A stretch of 64,000 nt of DNA from Fictibacillus gelatini DSM 15865 (GTDB lineage Bacteria; Bacillota; Bacilli; Bacillales; Fictibacillaceae), in assembly GCF_000430745.1 (NCBI RefSeq), contig NZ_AUMP01000003.1, positions 33,503 to 97,502 of the forward strand, written 5' to 3'. Shown piece by piece: positions 15,626 through 24,525 of this stretch. Position 1 is the stretch's first letter, and the number at the start of each line of letters is the position of its first letter. The position numbers were made by a program, and so were the translations under genes. Under the pieces are notes generated by a model. The model searched no databases. It had not been told where the DNA came from and was given only the letters and a program-made list of their open reading frames with translations.

Positions 15626-15951
15626 TGGAGCTTTCCATAATCGCAAGAGAAATATATGAGGCAACACACCGCTTAGCGGCGGCCGGTAATGAAGTATACA
15701 GGCTTGCTAAAGAAAAAGCAGATACAGAGAGGGATTATCGTCTTGCCCTCTCTAAAGAAATATTGATATTGAAAAGCGAAGGAATGAGCGTGACCCTTGT
15801 TTCAGATGTAGCCCGCGGAAACGTGGCAGATTTAAAGCATAAGAGGGATTTAGCGGAAGGTAAGTATAAAGCATCCATTGAGGCGTTAAAGTCCATACAG
15901 GCGCAAGTGAATGCGTTGCAATCAATACTTAAATTTCAATCGGAGGTGTAG
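15625..15951 (+). CDS. coiled-coil phage protein
   Basis: A 108-residue helical protein with heptad-like stretches across its length (IAREIYEATHRLAAAGNEVYRLAKEKADTER and ALKSIQAQVNALQSILK). Reminiscent of small early-region helper proteins of Gram-positive phages, but not assignable. Confidence 0.65.
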   Translation: MELSIIAREIYEATHRLAAAGNEVYRLAKEKADTERDYRLALSKEILILKSEGMSVTLVSDVARGNVADLKHKRDLAEGKYKASIEALKSIQAQVNALQSILKFQSEV

Positions 15952-15953
15952 GG

Positions 15954-16196
15954 ATGAACATGAATTATGAAACGGCGCTCGACAACATCAACCCGGACCA
16001 CTACAAGAGAGGCGGCATTGAAACATTTGATTACATGAAAGCGAAGATGACACCGGTCCAGTTGGAAGGCTATTTGCTCGGCAACGTTTTGAAATACATG
16101 TCCCGGTATCAATACAAGAACGGCGTGGAGGATGTACGAAAGGCAGAGTGGTATTTGAAGGAATTAATTAAAGTGTTGGAGGGTGCAAATGGATAA
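15954..16196 (+). CDS. DUF3310 phage protein
   Basis: An 80-residue protein with the DUF3310 signature INPDHYKRGGIETFDYMKAKM ... LGNVLKYMSRYQYKNGVEDVRKAEWYLKEL, found in many phages and sometimes called a nucleotide kinase without firm evidence. GGAGGTG precedes ATG 15954; a second ATG (15960) is also possible. Confidence 0.85.
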   Translation: MNMNYETALDNINPDHYKRGGIETFDYMKAKMTPVQLEGYLLGNVLKYMSRYQYKNGVEDVRKAEWYLKELIKVLEGANG

Positions 16197-16506
16197 ATTA
16201 CAGGAGATAAAAGCGTGGATTAAGGCGTATATGTATGATGGCAACAAGTATCATCATAGGAAACAGGATTACTGGATGAAAGAGTTATACGAAGAAGTGG
16301 AACGATTGCGGGAGGAAAACAAAAAATTAAAAGGCGAGTTGTTGTTTGAAAGAAACGTGAATGAGTTCAATTATCAGGAACTCCAACAGGCCCTTGAAGA
16401 TCGTGACAAATGGGAGAAGGAAGCGGAACGGAACAGACGTGATTTTCTTGAGTTATCTAGTTGGGTAGCGGTACAAAAGAAAGGTGATGCCAGTGCTGAA
16501 GCGTAA
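16189..16506 (+). CDS. coiled-coil phage protein
   Basis: A 105-residue protein dominated by a long coiled coil (about 30-90, ELYEEVERLREENKKLKGELL...). ATG 16189 has GGAGGG upstream and overlaps the DUF3310 gene. Function unknown. Confidence 0.65.
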   Translation: MDKLQEIKAWIKAYMYDGNKYHHRKQDYWMKELYEEVERLREENKKLKGELLFERNVNEFNYQELQQALEDRDKWEKEAERNRRDFLELSSWVAVQKKGDASAEA

Positions 16507-16939
16507 AGAAATTGAGGATGCCCTACGTGATTATCATTGGATGATAAAAGAAATTGACCGATTACATGAAGAGTTAGCAACAGCAAACACCTCATGTACC
16601 ACACAATATGGAATAGAAGCCTCGTTACCGAAAGCCAACGGGAACAGCGATACAGTCGGTAGGGAAGTAATCAACCGGGAAAGAAAACGAAGGACACTTA
16701 CTAAGTTAGAAGCAAAGGTACAGTTCATTGAAAACAACATGGCTTGTATTGAAGATGCACGGCAACTCACCGTTTTAAATTGTATGTTAGACGGAATGAA
16801 CATTGTTTCCATATCGCAACACATGGGATTTTCCGAGCGAACTGTTTACACAATAAAAGATGAGATAGTAAAGAGAATGAAGGAAAATGCAGAGATTGCG
16901 GAAAATGCAGGAATTACAGGAAAATTGAATGTGAGTTAG
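16487..16939 (+). CDS. ArpU/RinA-like late transcription regulator
   Basis: A 150-residue protein ending the early operon. The C-terminal half has a sigma-region-4-like helix-turn-helix (LDGMNIVSISQHMGFSERTVYTIKDEIVKRM). Proteins of this kind at this position in Gram-positive phages switch on late genes. Its target may be the promoter or RNA leader that follows. GTG 16484 and ATG 16487 are both possible starts, with AAAGG upstream. Confidence 0.78.
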   Translation: MPVLKRKEIEDALRDYHWMIKEIDRLHEELATANTSCTTQYGIEASLPKANGNSDTVGREVINRERKRRTLTKLEAKVQFIENNMACIEDARQLTVLNCMLDGMNIVSISQHMGFSERTVYTIKDEIVKRMKENAEIAENAGITGKLNVS

Positions 16940-16954
16940 ACAAGAAGCTATAAT
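16925..16954 (+). promoter_or_regulatory. promoter for the structured RNA region
   Basis: TTGAAT (16925-16930), an 18-base spacer and a consensus TATAAT (16949-16954) overlap the end of the ArpU-like gene. Transcription would begin near 16961 and run into the gene-free 0.55 kb. Confidence 0.65.
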
Positions 16955-16960
16955 CAAAGT

Positions 16961-17512
16961 ATCAATATGTTGTATGTAGGAAGGGAGGGAACACCGAACT
17001 TACTTCATACAAGTTATACTTATTCGTTGAAACTACCTGTTATTGTCGGATCGGGGTTAGCCCGGTCGCCTCTCGTGTGAGGGGTTAAGCGATAAGGGGT
17101 AGTTTTTCTTTTGTGCAGTCCTAACGAGTGACTAGGGCTTTAAATATAAACGGCACTAGGGAACCGAAAGCCATTTTAGGGGCGGAGGCACGCGCTTGAC
17201 GTGGATGGGTTAGGGCGCAAAACAACAGGACAAGTGGGAAACATATCTCAATGAATGCCAAGCGGGTGGGTGGCAGAGATATAAAAAATGTCGGAAATTT
17301 TATTTATTGCCTAGAGAGAAGTAAGCCGTATTAAATCGACCCATTATCAAAGCACAATATGTTTTTTTCTGAGGTCGCTTGTACTTAATACCGGTAGTCG
17401 TAAAACGTTCCTCGGTGAGTGCTTGGGTGTAGCTGACGAGCCGTTTAGTACGCCACTCTCTGTAGGGAGTAAATAAACGTTTAACAGGACGTGAGTAGAT
17501 CACGTCTTTTTT
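16961..17512 (+). ncRNA. candidate structured noncoding RNA (about 550 nt)
   Basis: This stretch has no credible gene although the phage is otherwise packed. It has its own promoter and an intrinsic terminator, and the space between is rich in complementary segments: 16970-16976 with 17006-17012, 17030-17037 with 17098-17105, 17117-17123 with 17133-17139, and 17243-17249 with 17276-17282 (enclosing UGCC/GGCA). Size and position in a prophage fit the large ornate phage RNAs (ROOL or GOLLD type), but I cannot align it to either. A long late-operon leader is the alternative. Confidence 0.6.
17488..17512 (+). terminator. intrinsic terminator closing the structured RNA region
   Basis: GACGTGA (17488-17494), a 5-base loop, TCACGTC (17500-17506), then six T. 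It lies 30 bases before the next gene, so late transcription must pass it or start after it. Confidence 0.8.
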
Positions 17513-17542
17513 ATTTGAAGGTGTAAGGGGAGAAGTTAGGCA

Positions 17543-17773
17543 ATGATAAAGAAGTTGTACGATAAAGGGGAGAAGATATATTGTCCTCATTGTTTAAAAC
17601 CTGTTTACGAATTAACAGAGGATATATACAATTGTAGTCCTTTACGTACTTATCAATTAAAAGGACTGGGGAAGAAGTCAGACCCGAAACCTTCTGATTC
17701 TGTTAAAACTAACTGTCCATATTGTGAGAAGAAATTTAACTTCATGGTAAAAGGAGAACGAGTAATAAAATGA
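17543..17773 (+). CDS. small two-knuckle zinc-ribbon protein
   Basis: A 76-residue protein with CPHCLKP near the start and CPYCEKK near the end, spaced about 35 residues, probably binding one zinc ion. GGGGAGAAG lies upstream. It precedes the terminase small subunit; a Com-like translational regulator is one possibility, but function is not known. Confidence 0.65.
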   Translation: MIKKLYDKGEKIYCPHCLKPVYELTEDIYNCSPLRTYQLKGLGKKSDPKPSDSVKTNCPYCEKKFNFMVKGERVIK

Positions 17774-17810
17774 TTCGATGATTTTTATTTGGGAGGCGGT
17801 GCTATTGTAA

Positions 17811-18245
17811 ATGGCTACAGGTAAATATCATGAATGGTTAGAGGATGAAGGTCTAATTAAAATAGAAGGATGGGCTAGGGACGGACTTACAGATGAGCAA
17901 ATAGCCCATAACATGGGAATAACTAGAAAAACATTATATGAATGGAAAAATAAGTACAGTGACATATGTGACGCCTTAAAACGTGGCAAGGAAGTCATTG
18001 ACCGTCAAGTAGAAAATGCTTTATTAAAACGTGCATTAGGATATGTATATGACGAAATCACCTATGAAGGCGGCATAGAAGTTAAAAGGGTGAGAAAACA
18101 AGTGCAGCCGGACACGACGGCTCAAATTTTTTGGTTGAAAAATCGCAAGCCGGACGTGTGGCGTGATAAGCGAGAAGCGAACGAAGAGGATAAGAATATC
18201 ATTATCGAAAGTGCAATTCCTCGTGGTGATCGGGATGAAAATTAG
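17811..18245 (+). CDS. terS: terminase small subunit
   Basis: A 144-residue DNA-recognition subunit of the packaging motor. The N-terminal helix-turn-helix (IEGWARDGLTDEQIAHNMGITRKTLYEWKNKY) and QVENALLKRALGYVYDEITYE are typical. The last part (PDTTAQIFWLKNRKPDVWRDK) is common in phage small subunits. It overlaps the large subunit by 11 bases. Confidence 0.88.
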   Translation: MATGKYHEWLEDEGLIKIEGWARDGLTDEQIAHNMGITRKTLYEWKNKYSDICDALKRGKEVIDRQVENALLKRALGYVYDEITYEGGIEVKRVRKQVQPDTTAQIFWLKNRKPDVWRDKREANEEDKNIIIESAIPRGDRDEN

Positions 18246-19629
18246 AATTAATTACAGGCCGACAGAAAAACAAGGGATGTACCACTCGTCGACTGCTGAT
18301 GAAGTGCTATATGGAGGGGCAGCAGGTGGAGGGAAGAGTAAAGCGACGGTAATGGAAGCCTTACAACTTTGTCTTGAGCATCCGAATACCAATGCCTATC
18401 TATTCCGTAAAACATACCCGGAATTACGTGACACACTCATAGCGGAGGCAATGAATAGCATTCCAAAAGAAATAGGGAAGTACAACGATTCGAAAAAAAC
18501 CTATTTTCTTATCAATGGATCGGAATTGCGGTTCCGCTATTGTCAAAGTGAAAATGACCGTTTTAAATACCAGGGGGCAGAAATCCACTGGTTATTTATT
18601 GATGAACTCACACACTTTTCAAAAACGGTGTACGATTACCTGAAAACACGCCTACGGGCTAACAAACGGTTAGGGATTAAGCCGAAAGTTAGGTGTACGT
18701 CTAACCCGGGCGGAGTAGGTCACGGATGGGTAAAAGCGTATTTTATCGATATAGGCGAGCCGTTTAAAATTCATGAACGGCAAATTGAATCCAAAACATT
18801 AGGAAAAACGCAGATCAAAAAGATTCAATACATCCCTGCTTATGCAACTGACAATCCGCATATTACCGATGACTATATATTCGAATTAGAACAAAAACCC
18901 GAAGCTTTGAAAAAGGCCCTTTTATTTGGTGATTGGAACGTATTCGAAGGTCAAGTATTTACGGAATGGATGAACAGCCCGAATCCGGAAAGACGATACA
19001 CTCACGTTATTGAGCCATTTAGGATTCCGGACGGATGGCATAAATTTAGATCGTTTGACTACGGCTATTCTCGCCCGTTTAGCGTTGGGTGGTGGGCAGT
19101 TGATTACGACGGTCGCCTTTATCGCTATAGAGAATGGTATGGATGTACAGGTGAACCCAATGTCGGCTTAAAACTATCTCCTACGGAGATCGCTAAAGGG
19201 ATAAAAGAGCGTGAAGCGGGAGACGGAAACATTATTGGCTTTGCTGATCCGTCCATTTGGTCTAAGGATAGAGGGGAAAGTGTGGCTGACATCATGCTCA
19301 AAGAAGGTGTGACCTGGTTAAAAGCCGATAACGACCGATTAAACGGCAAAATGCAGGTGCATAACCGTCTAAAATTCGACGAAAACGGCATTCCGATGCT
19401 TTATGTGTTCTCAACGTGCAAAGACAGCATACGAACGATTCCTAACCTTCCGTACAGCGAAACAAAGGTTGAAGACATTGACACTGATGCGGAAGATCAT
19501 GCGTACGATGACTGGCGGTATGCGCTTATGAGCAGGCCATATACTCCAAGTATTCCAATTGTTAAGAAGCAAATCCCATACCCATTCCGCACGAATGACG
19601 AGAATCAAGGAGGATTCATGACATGGTGA
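18235..19629 (+). CDS. terL: terminase large subunit
   Basis: A 464-residue packaging ATPase and nuclease. Walker A is GGAAGGGKS (about 31-39), Walker B with FIDEL follows around residue 121, and the nuclease domain occupies the C-terminal half, with aspartates at FDYGYSRPF, GFADPSIW and DAEDHAYDDWRYA. ATG 18235 overlaps terS; earlier starts lack a ribosome site. Packaging mode (cos or headful) cannot be decided from sequence alone, though a P22-like portal favours headful. Confidence 0.95.
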   Translation: MKIRINYRPTEKQGMYHSSTADEVLYGGAAGGGKSKATVMEALQLCLEHPNTNAYLFRKTYPELRDTLIAEAMNSIPKEIGKYNDSKKTYFLINGSELRFRYCQSENDRFKYQGAEIHWLFIDELTHFSKTVYDYLKTRLRANKRLGIKPKVRCTSNPGGVGHGWVKAYFIDIGEPFKIHERQIESKTLGKTQIKKIQYIPAYATDNPHITDDYIFELEQKPEALKKALLFGDWNVFEGQVFTEWMNSPNPERRYTHVIEPFRIPDGWHKFRSFDYGYSRPFSVGWWAVDYDGRLYRYREWYGCTGEPNVGLKLSPTEIAKGIKEREAGDGNIIGFADPSIWSKDRGESVADIMLKEGVTWLKADNDRLNGKMQVHNRLKFDENGIPMLYVFSTCKDSIRTIPNLPYSETKVEDIDTDAEDHAYDDWRYALMSRPYTPSIPIVKKQIPYPFRTNDENQGGFMTW

Positions 19630-19856
19630 CAATTATATTAGCGTGTACCATCCCGGTTAGCATGTTTGCTGCCGGTTTTTTTGCGTACAAGGGTGTGCAA
19701 TTGGGACTTAGATGGCAGATTGAAGTGAGGAACGAAAAGCCTCCGACTATGGATATGCCTAAAAACCCGATTGAGCCCATTATTCAGTCGAAACAGGAGA
19801 AAGAACAGGTAAACATCCTGGCTGAATGGCTCAATGGTCCGACTGAAAGTAGGTGA
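19623..19856 (+). CDS. small membrane protein between terminase and portal
   Basis: A 77-residue protein with an N-terminal membrane helix (IILACTIPVSMFAAGFFAYKG) and a charged tail. It overlaps terL by 7 bases. Similar short membrane proteins occur here in some phages; function unknown. Confidence 0.65.
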   Translation: MVTIILACTIPVSMFAAGFFAYKGVQLGLRWQIEVRNEKPPTMDMPKNPIEPIIQSKQEKEQVNILAEWLNGPTESR

Positions 19857-19860
19857 GTAG

Positions 19861-21612
19861 ATGTCAGATAAGATCATGGAACTGGCAAGCGTAGTCCAGA
19901 ACCAGTACAAAGAGATTTTAAGCTATAAGAAACAACAGGGATTCCACGAGAAATGGGCGGAATATGAACGCTTCCTTTCCGGGGATCAGTGGCCACCGGT
20001 AACGGAGAAAACAAAGAACCTACCTCGCCCGGTGTTCAACATTATTAACCGGATTGAGAAGTTTAAAGTCTCATCCGTCATGAACGAGAACATTAAAATG
20101 GTGTTTACTGCGGAGGATTTAGATACCGAAGAAGGACCATATGAAGGTGCCGAGCGTTTTTCCCGTCTATCCGATGCGACCTGGGAGAACATCAAGCAAG
20201 ACAAACTCAACGAAGAAGCGTTAGAGATTGCGGCTAACACGGGCACAGGAATATGGCACTATTACTGGGATAATTCCAAAACAGGCGGTAACGTGATGAA
20301 GTATAAAGGGGAAATCGCTGGCGAAATCATCGACCCGGTTAACTTTTTCCCTGGGAACCCGCAAAACAATGACGTGCAAAAACAGCCGTATATCATTATT
20401 ACGCACCGTGATTTAGTGTCAAATGTGCGGCAAGAGGCGGAATCCAATGGTTTATCAAAGGAATTAGTCGCGTTAATCCTTCCTGATAGCGATACACAAG
20501 ACCAAGCGTATGACATGGCTAAGCAAGAAGTGAAGGGAAGCGACAAATGCACCGTTTTAACGAAGTATTGGAAGGAAAACGGCTCCATTTTCTTCATGAA
20601 AGTGGTTGGGAACGTCGTTATTAAGCCGAAAACAAACACCCGATTAAAGCTTTATCCTCTTGTTATCATGCAGTGGGAGCGCCGCAGAAAGTCCATATTT
20701 GGAATCGGGGATACTGAAGGACTCATCCCAAACCAAAAAGGCATTAACTTTCTTATGGCTATGCAACTATTGAGTGTGCAGCTTACAGGATGGCCTAAAT
20801 TGGTTTTAGATCGTAGTTTCGTACAAAACACACCAACCAATGAGCCTGGAGAAATTATCTCGGTGAATGGTGTGAACGGGCGGATAGATTCCGTTGTGCA
20901 ATATTTAAATCCTGGTAACATTTCTCCGGTCGCTCAAACGTTAGTTGAATCCTTTATGCAGTTTACAAAGGAACTCACAGGAGCGAACGAGAATGCGTTA
21001 GGGGAGCAATCAACGGCGCAGATGAACGCGACAGCCATTATGTTGCTGCAAAAAGCGTCCGGAATTCCGATTGAAGCCGTGAAAAGACGTTTTTACCAAG
21101 CGATGGAGGACGTCGGGCGGATTTGGTTGGAGTTCTGGACGACTTATTACAATATGGAACGTACCGTTGCGTTAAGGGATGACGAAGGGGAATCCTACAC
21201 CGATTCTTTCGTTGGAACGGATTACGCCGACGTCGATATGAAATTGAAAATTGACATTGGTCCATCATCCAGTTACAGCGAATCGCTGATGATGACATCC
21301 CTGGATAAACTGTTTGATACACAACAGATTTCTTTAGAGCAATATTTGCGCTATGCGCCTAAAAACGTCATTCCGTTTAAAGATCGCCTCTTAAAAGAGG
21401 TGCAGGAACAACAAGAACAACAGCAAATGCTCATGCAACAGCAGCAAGAAGAACAAATGATGATGCAACAACAACAGGAGGCAGAAAACGCCCCTCATCC
21501 GTTTGACCAGGAATTAAGCAAACTACCGAAACATCAACAGAAAAACTTCGAGAAATTACCGCCTGAATTACAAGATCAGATCATGCAACAAGTCGTACCG
21601 CCTCAACAGTAG
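19861..21612 (+). CDS. P22-like portal protein
   Basis: A 583-residue dodecameric portal subunit through which DNA enters and leaves the head. Features of the P22-type family are present: EKWAEYERFLSGDQWP, LPRPVFNIINRIEKFK, the FGIGDTEGLIPNQKGINFLM stretch and STAQMNATAIMLLQKASGIPIE. The C-terminus is rich in Gln/Met (about 515-545), like a portal barrel/tail. P22-like portals go with short-tailed phages. GTAGGTGAG precedes ATG 19861. Confidence 0.88.
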   Translation: MSDKIMELASVVQNQYKEILSYKKQQGFHEKWAEYERFLSGDQWPPVTEKTKNLPRPVFNIINRIEKFKVSSVMNENIKMVFTAEDLDTEEGPYEGAERFSRLSDATWENIKQDKLNEEALEIAANTGTGIWHYYWDNSKTGGNVMKYKGEIAGEIIDPVNFFPGNPQNNDVQKQPYIIITHRDLVSNVRQEAESNGLSKELVALILPDSDTQDQAYDMAKQEVKGSDKCTVLTKYWKENGSIFFMKVVGNVVIKPKTNTRLKLYPLVIMQWERRRKSIFGIGDTEGLIPNQKGINFLMAMQLLSVQLTGWPKLVLDRSFVQNTPTNEPGEIISVNGVNGRIDSVVQYLNPGNISPVAQTLVESFMQFTKELTGANENALGEQSTAQMNATAIMLLQKASGIPIEAVKRRFYQAMEDVGRIWLEFWTTYYNMERTVALRDDEGESYTDSFVGTDYADVDMKLKIDIGPSSSYSESLMMTSLDKLFDTQQISLEQYLRYAPKNVIPFKDRLLKEVQEQQEQQQMLMQQQQEEQMMMQQQQEAENAPHPFDQELSKLPKHQQKNFEKLPPELQDQIMQQVVPPQQ

Positions 21613-21690
21613 GTGGTTTTTATTTTGTCCTGCCATATGACGGTAAACTGGGCAAATATTCGGCTACCATACCGAAGGAGGATTTAACAA

Positions 21691-22428
21691 ATGGAAGAAT
21701 TTATGGCCAACCAAAGCCAAGAACCTATGCAAGACAATATACAGCAACAAGAACAGATACAAGAGCCTGCTTCCGAACCACAGGAGCAGTATTTTGAGGT
21801 GAAATACAATAAGGAACCGGTAAAAGTTCCTTACGAGCAGGCCCCGGAATATATCCAAAAGGGGCTCAACTACGAAAAAGTACAACAACGCGCTACCGAA
21901 TACGAACAACACTTGAATCGTCTAGCTCAATTATCGGGCTACCAAACCCATGATGAGTTGATTCAAGCGATTGAAGAAGCTGAACAACAAAGGCAAATGG
22001 AAGAGTATCAGCAAGCCGGGATTGACCCGAACATGTTGAATAAGTTCCTGGAAAACCATCCGGATATTCAATTTGCGCGCGAATTAAAAGCAAAACAGGA
22101 AGAAGAAGCCAAATTCAACTCGGAAATGGAATCTTTTTTTGAGGCTCACCCTGAAGTGCAGCCGAAAGACATCCCGGCAGAAGTGTGGGCGATCCGGGAG
22201 CGTGAAGGACTTCCCTTAATCCACGCCTATCGTTCATACATGTACGATAATGTGGCTCGACAATCCGAGCAAACAGCAATTCAGAAGTTACAACAAAATC
22301 AAATGGCCTCTCCAGGACCACTAAGCGGAGGCGATGTCCCTCATAACACTAGCATTAAGCAAATGGGGAAATCGGACTTTAATAGCCTAGTAGAACGTGT
22401 TCTAAGAGGTGAAGTAAAAAACCTTTAA
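21691..22428 (+). CDS. scaffolding protein
   Basis: A 245-residue acidic, Gln/Glu-rich coiled-coil protein directly upstream of the coat protein, the usual position of the scaffold. It includes NYEKVQQRATEYEQHLNRLAQL and a basic-hydrophobic end (FNSLVERVLRGEVKNL) that may contact the coat. GAAGGAGG lies upstream of ATG 21691. No protease gene is nearby, so it may leave the head uncleaved, as in P22. Confidence 0.78.
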   Translation: MEEFMANQSQEPMQDNIQQQEQIQEPASEPQEQYFEVKYNKEPVKVPYEQAPEYIQKGLNYEKVQQRATEYEQHLNRLAQLSGYQTHDELIQAIEEAEQQRQMEEYQQAGIDPNMLNKFLENHPDIQFARELKAKQEEEAKFNSEMESFFEAHPEVQPKDIPAEVWAIREREGLPLIHAYRSYMYDNVARQSEQTAIQKLQQNQMASPGPLSGGDVPHNTSIKQMGKSDFNSLVERVLRGEVKNL

Positions 22429-22442
22429 GGAGATGATTATTT

Positions 22443-23414
22443 ATGGCAAGTAACGTACAAACATATGCGCAATCAGGCGCAGGCTATAACGCTTTAACAG
22501 CTGAGCAAGCGGAATTTTATCAACGGGCGATGCTCGAAAGACTAATTGATAATGTGGTTTTCATGAATTATGGAAAAAAGCAAAACATACCGAAACGTAG
22601 CGGCGCAACTACATCTTGGAGACGTTTAGAACTCCCTACACTGAGCACTACTGCCATCGTAGAGGGTACAACTCCTGATGCACTTGACTTAACCATCAAC
22701 AAAGTAACGGCAACTGTTAAGCAATACGGCGCATGGACAAAAGTATCTGATTTCCTTGACATGACAGGGTTAGACCCGATTATTACGGAAACTGCCCAAA
22801 TGTTTGGTGATCATGCCGGACTTTCAATGGATACCATCGTTCGTGACATTGTGGCAGCAGGGACTAACGTCAAGTATGCTAACGGCAAAACGGCACGTAA
22901 CCAAATTGCAGCAGGTACAGACAAAATTTCTGCTGCTGACATTATCAAACTCCGAACCATCATGGTTAAAAATAACGTTAAGCAAATTAAGCTACCGAGC
23001 GGCGGGAAAGGCTATTTAGCTTTTACTCATCCAGAAGTAGTTGCTGTTATTATGGGTCTTCAAGAATGGAAAGACCAAAACACCTATGTGGACACGAAAA
23101 ACCGAGAACAAGGTATCGCCGGGCAAATGTACGGCATCTACTTCCTTGAAGCAAATACTGCCCCTGTATTCACTGGCGCCGGTGCAGGCGGTATTGATGT
23201 ATACGGAACTATTGTAATTGGTGAAGGGGCTTACGGTATTCCGGACATTCAGGGTTCATCCAAGCCTGATATTATCGTTAAAAACTCTAACGGAGATTCG
23301 AGCGATACATCCAACCCAATGAACCTTTACAGCACGGTTGCCTGGAAATCGGCGTTTACTGCTGTTCGTTTGCAAGAAAAGGCGATTCTTCGTTACGAAA
23401 GTGCGATTGTGTAA
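22443..23414 (+). CDS. major capsid protein, N4-gp56 family
   Basis: A 323-residue HK97-fold coat protein. FYQRAMLERLIDNVVFMNYGKKQNIPKRSGATTSWRRLE, TATVKQYGAWTKVSDFLDM and GYLAFTHPEVV are characteristic of the N4-gp56 family, found in podoviruses and in Gram-positive prophages. No cleaved N-terminal delta domain is apparent, in line with the separate scaffold. A strong terminator follows. Confidence 0.9.
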   Translation: MASNVQTYAQSGAGYNALTAEQAEFYQRAMLERLIDNVVFMNYGKKQNIPKRSGATTSWRRLELPTLSTTAIVEGTTPDALDLTINKVTATVKQYGAWTKVSDFLDMTGLDPIITETAQMFGDHAGLSMDTIVRDIVAAGTNVKYANGKTARNQIAAGTDKISAADIIKLRTIMVKNNVKQIKLPSGGKGYLAFTHPEVVAVIMGLQEWKDQNTYVDTKNREQGIAGQMYGIYFLEANTAPVFTGAGAGGIDVYGTIVIGEGAYGIPDIQGSSKPDIIVKNSNGDSSDTSNPMNLYSTVAWKSAFTAVRLQEKAILRYESAIV

Positions 23415-23425
23415 TAACTAAAATT

Positions 23426-23453
23426 AAGGAGGGCTACGGCTCTCCTTTTTTTA
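23426..23453 (+). terminator. terminator after the coat protein gene
   Basis: A 9-bp stem (23426-23434 with 23439-23447, one G-U pair) with a TACG loop, followed by a T run. It probably lowers expression of the genes beyond, leaving coat protein as the most abundant product. Confidence 0.85.
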
Positions 23454-23471
23454 TTATGAGGAGGAAATGAA

Positions 23472-23735
23472 ATGGCTAAAAGTCAAAAAGAGATCGAAAA
23501 GGAACTGCAATCCGAACGTGAAGCGATATTAGCACAGGAAAAAGTAAAAATTACGATTCCGAGGGATCGGAACAACCCGGCAAAACATGTATGGGTATCT
23601 GTTAATGGTCAAGAATTTTACTTGGCTGTAGGCAAACCGATTGAAGTGCCACGTGTTGTCGCTGAAGTATGGCAGGATTCGTATAACCGTACGATTGAAG
23701 CGGAACAAAACATGGAGAAGTTTTCCGAAATTTAA
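23472..23735 (+). CDS. small virion-associated protein
   Basis: An 87-residue charged protein. The middle (HVWVSVNGQEFYLAVGKPIEVPRVVAEVWQDSY) is a pattern seen behind coat genes of several phages with N4-gp56 capsids. Possibly a head-decorating or assembly factor, inferred from position. GAGGAGG lies upstream. Confidence 0.7.
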   Translation: MAKSQKEIEKELQSEREAILAQEKVKITIPRDRNNPAKHVWVSVNGQEFYLAVGKPIEVPRVVAEVWQDSYNRTIEAEQNMEKFSEI

Positions 23736-23747
23736 GGGGTGATATAG

Positions 23748-24194
23748 ATGTCAAACCCGAATTATTATCAACAAAACCCGGACGGAACATATGCGCAGAA
23801 AGTTACGCTAACGGGGAGTAATCTGCAAGATGCGCAGGCTATTCCCAAAAGATCAAAATTACCAGATGTAAAGGACATAGGTGGGGTAAATTTTACGGTT
23901 CCAGCGGGCGCTACTTTACTTCTGGAAGCTATCAACGATGCAAGACCATATGAGTATGCTTCTTTCGCTGTAGAAGCAAATACGCCACATTCGTATATAG
24001 CTAGGTTTGTTCAAAAACCGTTTAATCATGACGGAAACCTTGCTATACAAGATGATGCAAGTTCAGGAGGTCAGATTAGCGCTTGTCTAAAAAAAACAAC
24101 CATATCATTTCACTTTTTGACGTTCCGTGTCATTAACAATTCAGCAACCGACCAAACATACAAATACGCTACTCGTGCATTATGGTATCTATAA
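23748..24194 (+). CDS. hypothetical virion protein
   Basis: A 148-residue, beta-rich protein (GGVNFTVPAGATLLLEAIND ... YASFAVEANTPHSYIARFV). The composition suggests a jelly-roll head-decoration or tail accessory protein, but I recognise no family. Follows the previous gene by 12 bases. Confidence 0.65.
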   Translation: MSNPNYYQQNPDGTYAQKVTLTGSNLQDAQAIPKRSKLPDVKDIGGVNFTVPAGATLLLEAINDARPYEYASFAVEANTPHSYIARFVQKPFNHDGNLAIQDDASSGGQISACLKKTTISFHFLTFRVINNSATDQTYKYATRALWYL

Positions 24195-24207
24195 GGGGGG
24201 GGTTTTG

Positions 24208-24435
24208 ATGACTTTAAAAGAATCTTTAATTAATGCTGAGGGAAATATCAACATGATCGTTGGCGGCTATATGCCGGGTGAAACAACTCAAGATTTTTTT
24301 GATAATGTTTTTGGAGAGTTTGCTGATAAGGAACTCCCTCTGACAAATGATGATTTTCAAGCATTGTTAGATTCAACTCAATCTATCGGTTGGAAGTTAA
24401 ACTTCCACGCTTTAAGGTATGAAGGGAAAATTTAA
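24208..24435 (+). CDS. hypothetical small late protein
   Basis: A 75-residue acidic protein (MTLKESLINAEGNINMIVGG...). Start ATG 24208 follows a run of nine G in AAGGGGGGGGG; the run itself is a place where sequencing errors are possible. Ends before a terminator. Confidence 0.6.
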   Translation: MTLKESLINAEGNINMIVGGYMPGETTQDFFDNVFGEFADKELPLTNDDFQALLDSTQSIGWKLNFHALRYEGKI

Positions 24436-24477
24436 TTTAACCTTCATGTTCCACTAACGGAGTTCTTAGTTCAACAT

Positions 24478-24503
24478 GCACTCATTCATTGAGTGCTTTT
24501 TTT
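24478..24503 (+). terminator. intrinsic terminator in the late operon
   Basis: GCACTCA (24478-24484), a 5-base loop, TGAGTGC (24490-24496) and seven T. It lies 22 bases before the next gene. Confidence 0.85.
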
Positions 24504-24525
24504 ATGCCTTGAAAGGGGTGAAAGT

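Noticed and set aside
17041-17100. tRNA-like fold in the structured RNA region
   Set aside because: No seven-base acceptor pairing, no TTC-loop consensus and no anticodon arm in the right place.
21410-21490. CAA/CAG-rich repeat in the portal gene as a regulatory repeat
   Set aside because: It encodes a Gln/Met-rich C-terminal tail in frame and lacks regular spacing.
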